Under the pieces are notes generated by a model. That model saw nothing but the letters and a program-made list of their open reading frames with translations. It searched no databases and was not told the origin of the DNA. Shown piece after piece: positions 11,080 to 21,700 of a DNA stretch of 38,935 nucleotides. A program made the translations under genes and the position numbers. Source of the stretch: Pelargonium nanum (Eukaryota; Streptophyta; Magnoliopsida; Geraniales; Geraniaceae); the NCBI GenBank assembly GCA_036897485.1, contig JAYMTF010000349.1:1-38935 (forward strand), read 5' to 3'. Each line of letters opens with the position of its first letter. Position 1 is the first letter of the stretch.

Positions 11080-14000
11080 TTACATGAGGCCTGTATACGG
11101 ATTGTAGGCTTGAACGGGCATACCTGAGCCGTAGGGATGAGCATTGGCTCCGAAGGGATTGCCGAAAGGATTTGAAGGCTGTTGTTGTGGGGCCATCATC
11201 ATCATTTGTTGTTGCTGCTGCTGTTGCTGCTGCTGTTGCAGCATGAAAGCCTGCTGCTGGTTAGCCATTGCTGCCATCTGAACTGTATGTGGCGCGGCCA
11301 CTGCGTTTGAGGCGTAGAAAGGGTCGTGTGCTGGTTGTTGCATCATGGGACCAGCCATCGGGCCTTGCTCCCATGGGTTGTAGCTCACATTCTGGTTGCT
11401 TCTTCTGATTGCGTCGTCATATAGGCTGTCTAGTGTGAGCTTGTCTAGTCCTCCCGCCTTTAATAAAGGCAAGTCGAAGAGCATTAATGAAAGAGCATAG
11501 ATTGAACATTGAACGGATAAACATTGAAACGTGAGAGGAAATTACCAGTTTGCTGGCTGCCATGGCACTCTCGTTCGAGCTTGGAGCAGTAACGAGTGCC
11601 AATTCCCATCCTGTACCTCCATTTGCTAGGTGAGGAGCGGTAGAAGCTGTGTGGTCAACTGCAACCAAGACTTGATAAATCAGGAACCATTTTCTCACAC
11701 GACAAACAAACTAGTGAAAAGAAGCTCAGTTCTGTCACATTGCTATCTTGAGCATATTGCTCAGAACCGAATTCAACTCGTTCTATTTACAGACGGAGAC
11801 AAATTTACAATCATTGAGCAGCGGCCAAAGGAGAAAATAACTTACCAGCTGGAATGATAGCCAAAGCCAGAGCATTCTTTTCATCTAAATCTGAAGCTGG
11901 AGTGGGATCATTCAAACCCTAGTATCCAATAAAAACAGAATATATAATAAGTAACTAGCAAATATTTAGATGAAATATGAAATCTTCCCAAAAATGAAAA
12001 TGCAATATACAAGGTTATAAGTGAGATTCAGAACAATACCAACAAATCAGGCGGCTCAACAGGAGGCGCTTCCACCTTTACAGGTTCAAACTCTGGTTCC
12101 GGCTCTGGCTTTAGAGGTGGTGATGGTGGACGTTCTTCCTGCACCTCTGGGGACTTCTTGTACTCTATGGCCAAGATATCTTTGGGGGAAGCAATTTTGT
12201 TGTTAACCTGTTTGGTTAGATATATTAATTAAGAGCTTGAAAATTCATAAAATTACAGAAAGAAAAAAGACTTTAGTTAAAAAGGTTTCTACACATCTTC
12301 AGATGACAGATACATTGTCATTTACAGCAAAGGTACATTAAATGTGTATTCACTGGTGAGATCAGCAAATCGCCAAAGGATGTTACTTATTAAAACAAGT
12401 GCATTTTCATTTTTCATTGATGAATAAACATCTACTGGATGCTAGTCTACTAAGAGCATATGCATGGCAACTGTAAACACTAGCATCATCAATATGCAAA
12501 CTAGAACTTTACCAATTTATCTTGATTGGCACAAATGTGAACTTATAACATTAGATCACATATACACAACAAGTGTGATTTCATATAGATGTACCAGTTA
12601 ATAGAGCAAATTTCCATACCTGATCCTTGCGAACTGTCGACCCACGTGGAGCTTCTCTCACATACTCCTCCATAGCTTGTAGAAATGATGCTGGGGGCTT
12701 CATTGCAAACACAAATTGCTCAATGAAGGTAAATACTAATCAAAGGTCCGATGAAAGTAACGTCTATTCCAGAAGGCATCACAAGTGAGAAACCAAACCT
12801 GTTCAATCTTCATAAACTTTTCTCCACGTCCAATATCAAGACTTCTACACACTTCATAAAATTCTGAAAGTCTCTCCGCCTGAAAATATAATGTATTACT
12901 ATGTTTTCATGGACTTCGAAACCTACTCAGCTACTGAAGATTCTCAATATGGTCAGTACAATAGTCAATAAGAAATCTTACCTGCTGCCCCGCTCTTCTA
13001 TATATATCCAAAGCCCTGAGTGCATCATGGCGCTCCATCTCAAAGAACTGTCATAAATTATAATTTAGTATGTGTTCATGATTTGCAAAATATAAAAGCT
13101 TATTCAAATGACAATATCACTTCCTACCTTGTCAACCAAGTTTACTGTACCATCAGTTATAGCTTGATAGATTTTTATGCTTTCAGTAGCAACCTATCAA
13201 ATGACAGACAGATAAATCAGGGGATTAGGCTCTACCATTAGCAAATTATTCAGCCCATATCATGCTAGAGAAATGATTAAACATTTAGCATACCATTGAA
13301 AGTGCCAACTGAATCACAAAGTTATTAATTGATGCACCTTGTGGCTGCACAAAATTGTAAAAAGATTCCTCAGTATATGAACCAGAAGACCTTTTAATTT
13401 GAGGTATGAATTGACATTTTATCAATCCATCATCTGCATTGAAAAAGAATTCCGACCCCATTAATAATTAAGCACACCGAATATCACCTGGCAACCAAGA
13501 ACACGGAAAAGCAGCTGCTGTAGAGCTGGTAGCTGCTCAAGCAATTCGGGAGTGTCCAGCTCTTTGGTTCTCTGGACCAAAAGTTGTAACCATGAATGTT
13601 TTGAACTCTTAATTTTTTATAAATTGCAATGATCTACACATTGACACACTGCATTTGTATTGAAAAAGATAGACTACTTACAGCGCGATCCATCTCAATA
13701 TCATACTTCATGATGCGAAAACATTCCATCCTCTCCTCCAAAAATAATGCATAAGTGCGGACCCAGGCCGAATAGTCCCATGCTGAAGCACCAAACCACA
13801 ACAAATTCCTCAAACAGAGTAATGGATATTCAAGAGATAGACGGTTTCAAAGAGGCAAGAATGATGTACCATTTGGACTGGAATCATCTTTAAAATGAGA
13901 CATGTTAAGCATGTGGCTTCTTCTTCTGTCATAATTAATAAGTTCTTCATGGAATGTGGGGTCAACCTCTCTCAAAGCACGATGAATAACGATTAATGTC

Positions 14001-14749
14001 TTCAATGCAACCTAAAGATCAATTGTAACTAACCAAAGATCAGATCACTACAATGGAACAATCCACAGCAAACGTTAACTGAGAGATAAAGTAATATTTC
14101 ACCCAATTCCAGTCATAGATTTAACAAATCACATAAACATAAGTTTGCTTTTTCATTCAACTTTTTTCCAGAATATATGAAGCCATATATAAGTGAAGAT
14201 AATGGATGATGCAACGTACAGCCCAATTATGTGTCTTTGTTAGTCGCCGAGCAAGAGCATGGATGCAGTATGCAACATCAGCCCGAGGTCTTGTAGCTGA
14301 AATAGCAGCAAAGATGGCTGCAAAATAGAAAGCGTCAACTAACATGGACACAATCACCATGCACAAACTGTTTAATGTACAAAGATTACAAGAAATACCG
14401 ACTAGTAAGCATAAATTGAGTGAATATATAACATAATTGACATATCTATGAGCACGCAAATTCAAATTTTTGTCTTCAGGAGAGAGTATATATCACCTTT
14501 GATGTGCCTCTCCTTTGCAGGGCGCTCAACATGGTTTGTGGCCTTAACTATGCTAATATCCAATTCCTGAAAATTTCACGGCACAACCCGAAAAAATCAG
14601 TGACATAAGAAAATGAAAGAACCGAAAAGACATATCTGTACTCCAAATCACACCTTGTAATCGCTATTGACTTTAGCCAATGAAACAGTGGTGGTATCCT
14701 TGATGGCTCCAAGCGCTTTCCGCAAGCTATTCTGCGTACCTCCCGACAT
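11080..14749 (-). CDS. ANTH-domain clathrin assembly protein (AP180/PICALM-like)
   Basis: Fifteen coding exons on the - strand: 14749-14654, 14566-14497, 14317-14220, 14011-13870, 13782-13682, 13571-13488, 13344-13294, 13193-13128, 13047-12982, 12879-12799, 12697-12620, 12207-12040, 11918-11846, 11658-11546, 11457-11080. They join to 554 residues. The start is [20 protein letters not shown]. The ANTH domain (about 20-300) holds the phosphoinositide motif K-x9-K-x-R-H (K40, K50-E-R-H53). The tail (about 320-554) is Pro/Glu-rich, then has a DPF (474-476), an 11-Gln run, and two NPF motifs (525-527, 529-531), which are adaptor- and EH-domain-binding motifs. It closes in NPYTGLM. By family it binds PI(4,5)P2 and clathrin at the plasma membrane or trans-Golgi network and sorts SNARE cargo. 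The closest Arabidopsis type is the At5g35200/PICALM1-3 group, judged from memory of the termini. Confidence 0.93.
11206..11238 (-). repeat. CAG/CAA run coding for polyglutamine
   Basis: Eleven Gln codons in a row (mixed CAG and CAA), followed directly by four Met codons, in the last exon of the ANTH gene. The mixed codons make a pure-slippage origin less likely to be recent. Gln runs are common in tails of this family. Confidence 0.9.
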
Positions 14750-14773
14750 TCTCTCTCCCCAAATCACCAAATT

Positions 14774-15388
14774 CTACAACATAACCAAAAATCCATCCAA
14801 TGTCATATCCTCTAATTCCAATCCCAACCAACACAAACAACATTTGAAACTAGGTACCTAAAATGCATCAAAGTCTAGTCAAACCACCAACAACCCGAAC
14901 CTAAGCATACAATTTCAGATCCAACTACATAAAAATTCACTGTAAAACACCCAAATCTAAACAAAGTCTCCTCCAAAACTCAAACCACAAACTGAATCAA
15001 AAGTCATCACATAGAATTGAATGATCAAAATCAAAAGTTCAAAACTTTCAACAACAAAAAACAAAAACACGCTCCCAAATCACAGAACAGAATCATCAAA
15101 CCGATACAAACTATAGCATACAGCATCAACAATCCGATACACACCCCAAAAGTAGTGAAAAACAAAAACAAAAATAAAAACGAAGAACATAACAAAGTCA
15201 ATCTCAGAATTACACAAAATGGTCGCGAACGCACCAGCAGAGACTAGAGATCGAGCCAAGAACAAGTAGAAATCAACGGCAATCCAGGCCGTGCCGTCGC
15301 AATCCCAGCTCAAATAATCAACAAAAAATGGAAAAAAAAAAACAAAGAACAGAGAATCGAAGAGAGATCAATGAAACAAGAGCAATAC
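14774..15388 (-). other. 5' UTR intron of the ANTH gene
   Basis: On the - strand a leader ending CCGCGAG meets GTATTGC at 15388-15387, and an acceptor GTTGTAG at 14774 leads into 24 bases before the ATG. This gives a 615-base intron within the 5' UTR. The sequence is A/C-rich as read on +, with no coding family match. Leader introns are common in plant housekeeping genes and can raise expression. The call rests on splice consensus alone, without transcript data. Confidence 0.6.
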
Positions 15389-15450
15389 CTCGCGGTTTTA
15401 GAGAGAGAGAGGGTTTTAGAGAGAGAAAGAGAGAGTCGGTGGAGTGCGGT
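15389..15450 (-). promoter_or_regulatory. Pyrimidine-rich 5' leader of the ANTH gene
   Basis: A GA tract on + (15400-15435), CT on the transcript strand, is broken by two AAAACC words. CT-rich leaders lie at many plant transcription start sites. The first exon probably starts near 15440-15460. The exact start cannot be read from sequence. Confidence 0.5.
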
Positions 15451-15628
15451 CTGAGACAAGGAAAAGTCGACTGAAAATGGTTGGGTCGTCGGCGTCCAGA
15501 TGACTATTTTTTTGTTTTCTAATAATTTTAAATATTTATATATTCTCTTTCTCGTCTGTCAGAATAAATACGACGTTGTAGTGTAAGAACCTGTGCTGCG
15601 CCGCACCGAAACCCTCTCCTGATTTTGC

Positions 15629-15634
15629 CACGTG
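15629..15634. promoter_or_regulatory. G-box (CACGTG) upstream of the ANTH gene
   Basis: TGCCACGTGCCC, a palindromic G-box with good flanks, lies about 180 bases upstream of the likely start of the ANTH transcript. G-boxes bind bZIP and bHLH factors in plants. Function here is inferred from position only. Confidence 0.45.
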
Positions 15635-15639
15635 CCCTT

Positions 15640-16700
15640 AATGTCCACTTGGATCAAAACACTAGCATTATTCTTTTTCCATTTGTAAGTGTTGGTTTAA
15701 TTCTTAATTAAATTAACTTAATATTAATAAAGAGGTTCATTGATGTTGTAAACTTTTTATTTATCAAATATGAATATTTAAATTAAACAAGTACTTTCTA
15801 TTTTTGGGATATGATTTCAAATATAATTAGCATTACGAGGACTATGACATATGGTACTATTAGTCAATATTCAATCATTTATAGTAATAGTAACATAATC
15901 ACACAAAAACACAAACATAATAAAAACTTATATAATTAAATATTCACAAATTTATTAGAGATAATAAAAACTTTGATTGCAAATTAAATAAAACACATAA
16001 GTGATAAGTCCACTTATTTGCGATTCAATGATAGTCTTATTAAAAAGAGAGTTACACGAGTAAATTTGAAGTACTTTACTAGACTATTCGATAATATTTG
16101 CAGGATTAGTGTGAAATGCTAGATATTGTTTAAGCAAATAAGGTCGACCAAATATGGTATGTCATAGTAGTCAAAATTACTCAGTCAATGCATATGATGA
16201 TTATAATTTATTATAAACAATATTGAACATCTTATAAAACACATGCAGTAATTTATATTACTAAGTCGTTTCTTAAATACTCCATATCCATTTTGATTAT
16301 TTCAACCGTTGATACGTCTTTACTATTGTTATTATCCAAACATAACGAAAACTCAACTTCTTTAACAGCTCATTGCAGTCTCAATTATATTTTTACAGCT
16401 TTTTACAGTATTTCAGTAATGTTATCAAACAAGGCCTTAAAGACACTACAATTTAACTTTAAGAGTACACAAAAAGTAGTTGATGATGAGTCGAATCAAA
16501 AGGGACAGAGAATTGTCTTCATAACAACAAAGATGTGAGAAAAAGCTGAGGAACAAGAAAAGCTAATGGTGTGGTGGCACCTACCTAATTATATAATTTG
16601 AAATATAGATTAGTGCCATTGACCTTGGAGTTTCAAGGTATTTACAAAAGTAGCCCTCCTCAAAACTAGTCACTAGATGGTTGCTGACATGGCTGCTTTG
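15640..16700. other. AT-rich intergenic stretch
   Basis: Long A/T runs, no protein family match, no RNA gene seen. The open frame at 16293-16538 has no recognisable content. This separates the ANTH promoter from the motif-dense block starting at 16702. Confidence 0.5.
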
Positions 16701-16701
16701 G

Positions 16702-17435
16702 GTGGGTCCCACTTGATGATTGTCATTGCACTTTGAAATATCGGTGCGGTCCCCACTTGGGAACGTGTTGAACGTTGATTTGAAATTTTTCTCCCACTCA
16801 ACTTCAACTGCCACGTCGACTCCTACTTTAAATCCTTTTTTTCTACTTTTTTTTAAAGCTTTTTTTCTACTTTTTTATTTGTCTTTGATATAGTTGTTGA
16901 TTGATTGTTTAAAATTTGAAGCAATTACTTCAAATAAAGTCTCATCTTTATCTAGTAAAGTCTTTCAATTACAAAAAAATTCAATTATAATTTTAAAAAT
17001 ATTTATCCAATGGGCATGTAAATGCCACGTAACAAATTTGAATTGTTTAAAATGAGAGCATAAAGATATTTTCAGTCGGTTGGGTGTTGTGGCGGGATTG
17101 GTAATATAATATAGATCCAGGGGTATAAATATAAAATGACAACAAGGCATCAACATCATCCACTCACCGTCAACTCTGCCACGTGTACAAAGTTGGAACA
17201 TTGTAGTGCCAGCTCATATCCTACTAATAAAACCATGTGACTGTGACACTCCAACAATAATGATCAATAGTCTCAGAACCATTATGTTTACTAGTACTAA
17301 TTAATTACTGTATATTTTTGGAATCTCCCGATTCAGAACCATGCATGCATGGTGCGTCCGAGGTGGCATCTTATGGTGGGACCATTGTAACTTGTTGGGC
17401 ATGTGGGACCCATCTCTAGTGGATGTGGTCCCCAC
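16702..17435. promoter_or_regulatory. Cluster of TCP-type sites and G-box
   Basis: TCP-type binding words occur at 16702-16712 (GTGGGTCCCAC, which fits on both strands), 17376-17383 (GTGGGACC), 17403-17410 (GTGGGACC) and 17425-17432 (GTGGTCCC). A G-box CACGTG is at 17180-17185. The block is richer in G/C than the AT-rich sequence on both sides. It lies 1.2-2 kb upstream of the ANTH gene and beyond the 3' end of NAA35. It may be a distal enhancer, or the promoter of an unseen transcript. Confidence 0.4.
17338..17353. promoter_or_regulatory. 16-bp perfect palindrome with RY (CATGCA) motifs
   Basis: ACCATGCATGCATGGT reads the same on both strands and holds overlapping CATGCATG words, the RY/Sph element bound by B3-domain factors of the ABI3/FUS3 type. 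No such regulation is shown for the neighbouring genes. Confidence 0.5.
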
Positions 17436-17724
17436 TCTAGTCTACCAGCTCAGACTCAGCTTGTAATTGTAGGATTAAGAATTTGAGATTGGTTGGTTGG
17501 TAACCGAAACTGATTTGGATTTGGACCATTTGGTTGGTGGCATCTGTTTTGGGTTACCTACGTTAACTGCCTAATTTCATCCAAATGTAAATTGGACCAA
17601 TCTTAAATTAATTAACAAGATAGATTCTGGTGGGGTTGTGTTCAATGTGATATAGAAGTATAACAAAAGCATGCTTGGAAATTATCTCAACTTTCTAGAA
17701 CAAGATTCTATGTTTAAGGAACCA

Positions 17725-17831
17725 GAAAATCGATCATGTACGGCACCCCAAATTCTTATATCCCCAAAAGAATACTCATCATCATGGATATAAGAATACT
17801 TAATTTGGGGTGCCGTATATGATCGATTTTC
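17725..17831. repeat. Long foldback (hairpin) sequence
   Basis: The left arm, 17725-17763 (GAAAATCGATCATGTACGGC to ATATCC), pairs with the right arm, 17786-17831 (GGATATAAG to CGATTTTC), around a 22-base loop. The 39 left-arm bases pair with one C/T difference; the right arm carries 7 extra bases (AATACTT). A hairpin of this length and pairing fits a MITE-like foldback or a plant small-RNA precursor. Diverged pieces of both arms occur just downstream, which favours a repeat origin. Confidence 0.75.
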
Positions 17832-18244
17832 TCGTAAATAAAACCGGTATATTCATGTAGATATAAGAATACTCAATTTTTATTTTCTCGTAAGATTATA
17901 CTGCATGATGAAGACTACTCATAAGATGCATAAAATACATTCTTTTGGTTCGTAACATAGAACTGACAGTTTTTATTTCAAGTTTCAAACACAATTCGAG
18001 TTAGGTGTCACGGAACGAGAAAATCGGCCCTGTGCCGCAAACTTCCATATCCGGAGAAGATACCAGTCTTATTCATGGTTGTTAAGTATAATAAGCACAA
18101 ATTAGAGCAACAAAATTTTATATGCTTCATGAAAATAAGCACGGGTCAGCATTCAAACAAGCATAAGAATATGTTGCTCGGCAAAGATTACCCATAAGAC
18201 ACAAAACTAACAATTTTCTATTTCAGGTCTCGAACACAATTCGA
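17787..18244. repeat. Diverged local duplications next to the foldback
   Basis: Three direct-repeat relations are visible. GATATAAGAATACT-AATTT followed by TTTTCTCGTAA occurs at 17787-17837 and, shortened, at 17860-17893. The left arm of the foldback has a diverged copy at 18017-18052. A unit ending in CAAACACAATTCGAG at 17961-18000 recurs as CGAACACAATTCGAA at 18205-18244. The area looks like several rounds of local duplication of one element. Confidence 0.6.
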
Positions 18245-18714
18245 AAACGATTGCGGGTTCCGAATCAGATTTTACGTGCTATACAACCCGAACTCGCAAA
18301 AATGCAATTGCTGAGTGACTAGTAGAATAGCATTTTATATTTCCCCAATAATCTAACTTCATGTATCTGTCAGCTAGCATGGAACAGCACATTGCGTGAC
18401 TGTTTATATATAATGAAAAGTCAATAATTCCGGACAGCAAATTCTCAATGCATAGTATATAATACAAATGGAACTTGTTATGCTCTATTATTGTTTGTTT
18501 GTCAGGAATTACCAGTGAAGAATACAAGAGCAACCGCATGACAAACGTGTTTTTATTCTTTCTTTTTTTTATCATTGCAAGTTACAATATTCCATATGTA
18601 TTGTGAATAATGATGGACAATGAATTGAACAAATATTAATGTTACAAGTGCTAAACCAACCCCTAACAATCCTCCTCCTACTATAAGGTGTTTCAAAATT
18701 GGAGTTTAGGCCTT

Positions 18715-21700
18715 TCAAGATCTCTTAACAACAGCAGTAGCAAAGTACGGATGGTGATTGAACTCGAAATGCACCTTTAGTGACGGGTCAAGGGTTCCTA
18801 ACCGGCAAATTACATTTAGGGCAACGCTGTTGTGCTCCGCCACTTGCTCTATCCTTCGGATTTCAGCTAGTTTGTCGGGATCATTTGTAAAACTACTCTT
18901 CAGCTCCTTTGCGATCCTCTGAGCCTCCTTAAAGTAATTATACATGACCGGACTCTGGTATAGAGTACAACGTCCAGTTAGAGAATGCACGAAAAAACAG
19001 TCACGAAAGATTCTGATTGATTTTGGTATCATGTATACTTACTGAAAATCGAGCATAGGAAGTGGATTCCTTGAAAGACGGATATGAGATATGATCGGGA
19101 ATGCAAGCTTTCTGTAGAAGCTCAAAGTGCTGCATAAATCTCTGGAAGGCCATAAATAACATTATGTGAGAACAGATATGGTGAGTCTGCATACTAAGTA
19201 GCGACTTTTGCTACAACTGAAAACAGACCTCAGAAGGGGTTAACTTCGTATTTGAAACGTAAGCTCACAAACGAATCAATTGCTATCTTTTCTATAAACA
19301 TCCCAATCTTGAGTTCAATAAATTGTTGAATACAGAAGGCAAAAATAAATTATTTACCTCATGTTCAGTATTAAACGGGTTTGCACTCTCCATGATCATG
19401 TGTTCATTCCTCAAAGCAGCAAGCATCTAGAAAGCAAGATTAAAGAAGCCGTTAAAGGACACACTACAGCACTGAACTCGAAACAAAAACACTTCCTGGG
19501 ATCACCATAATGTCCAGAATCACCACAAAATCCAAGCCTTGTCTAGTATTTAATGAGCAAAAACAAGCAGAATTACCATCGTCAGCCCTTCAGCAACACA
19601 TATATGGCACTGAAGAAACGAGACTGCTGGTGGGATTCGATATTCCCGAGCCAAATCTTTTGAAGAATCCTTTTTCTTCTTTCCCTTTCGCTTAGCTGCT
19701 GAACAGAAGCAATGGAAAACATTCATTATGTATTATAAATTGGGTACTAAGTCTATGGAGTTCCTTTATGTGGCACATAAAGTGTTTCCTTGCAGGAACA
19801 AGGAAACATCTTTTTATGAATAAGTGAAGTCACAACTGTCAAGTGCCAACTACAAAGTGGTTAACCCAGATGACTTGGTAAATGTTCATAGGAATTTAAT
19901 AATTTCAAGTTTTCAACAAAGCAGTGAATGATGGATACATTTATAGCACACTTACCAGCCTCATTGGCCTCTGCCATCCTATAATGTGTTTTTTCTGCAA
20001 GTTTAACCAAGACAATGTATGTATACCAATACACCATGCAATATTCACTGGGGGAATAAAGCTCCAACTCAAAACCCAATGTAAGAAAACGAAATGCTAT
20101 CCAGTATGTTTGCTCTTCTACCCAAATGAGTATGTGTCTGATTATCTTCATACAGAGACTCTGCAAAACCAAATGCAATTGATAAGACATGAATCCTACA
20201 GACACAAACACAATAATCACAGGTTAAATGATGCTTTCTGGAGTTGCAACTTCGGTCTTGGGAAGACTCGAATCAAATAGGGCTCTTTGCCCCCAAATAC
20301 AGGAAACATTTCCAAACAATATGGACTTCAAATCAAATTCATAAGAAGATATCAACCACTAATGCGCAAATTGTAAAATATTTTCTCGTTGTACACCATT
20401 TGGATAACAGTTATCACAAATATAGACTTGGAACACATTATGCATGGTTTTTTTGTTGTTCATAGCATTTTCTTACTGGTACTAAACAACACGAGTGGAT
20501 GCTCATGCAGCACATAAAATTACTTGAACATTTACAATTCATGTCTGTTAAGTGCTAGATCAGGAAAGAGAGACTGACAATTGCTCTATGATGCCCTTAT
20601 TGCTTTTACTGGTGTAATAACACAAGATAAAGCAATCAGAATGTTAATTACCTCATCATTTGCGGCGTTCAACTCTTCTCCATATTCCTTCTTAAAAGCC
20701 AGCTCAAGCTGTTAATCAACAGATTTGAAAAAGTGCAGAGTCAGAGTCAATGTTTGCTGTTACCAAGAGACTATTTATGATTGTGTGGTTGATTCAATGT
20801 TATTCCTGAGAAAAGAACTTTAACAATTATTAATAATAGATCCCTGGACTTCTACATCATTAATGGGGTTCTATTGTTTACGACATAGTCCGTACTTCAT
20901 TTGACCTTCATCTAGTGCATCATTATTTATCAAGACTACACAGAATGTAATGTTTTTCTGGCCCTTAATCCATAACAGAACGAGAACTCTAAAATTGAAA
21001 CTCAATTGCAAAAGTTTTATTCAAGTTCATATTATGAAGTGATTCCTGTCCTATGGGTAGTTCTACAGAAAACAAATGCATACAATGTAGTTAAGCTCTA
21101 CAAAAGACACATGGCCTTAGCTCATTCTTATTCTTTCTATAATAAAAGATAAAAGTTTTCAGCTCACTTTAAGAGCTTCCTTCTATATGGTTGTGAACTG
21201 TACAATTGTACCCAATTTGGCTTTCTCTAGTGATTTATGTCAAATAAATAAAAATAAACCATGATGCAGAGACTACTCTCAGGAAGATAAGATTAGTTTT
21301 AGGCGAACAAATCAAAACATCAAAGAAATACAAATATAGGACATACCTGAACAAAGATAACACGCCAATCTTGCAAGATTTTTCCAAGCTTACGTCTTTG
21401 CCACGCAGAATTTGTGCAAAGTATTTTGAGCAAATTGATCACTACCTGCAATACATATTACTATAGATGATAACCCAAATGCAAAAAATCTGGAAGGATG
21501 CAGAAAGATTTATCCTCTTCAGCAAACACAAGTTACATTTTAAAGAATTGAATATTCTTAACAAAACTTCAAGCCAATTGAGTAAAACAAAAATCATGTA
21601 ATACCCTTCTCCTACAATTTCTGTATTTTCAAATTTAAACCCATCCAGGAAAAAACAACATTAAGTTGAAAGGAAAATATTTGATTTCTCCTGATTATTT

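Noticed and set aside
19861..20280. Two ~118-codon overlapping frames on opposite strands
   Set aside because: The - strand one is NAA35 exon 12 plus intron read-through; the + strand one is its shadow.
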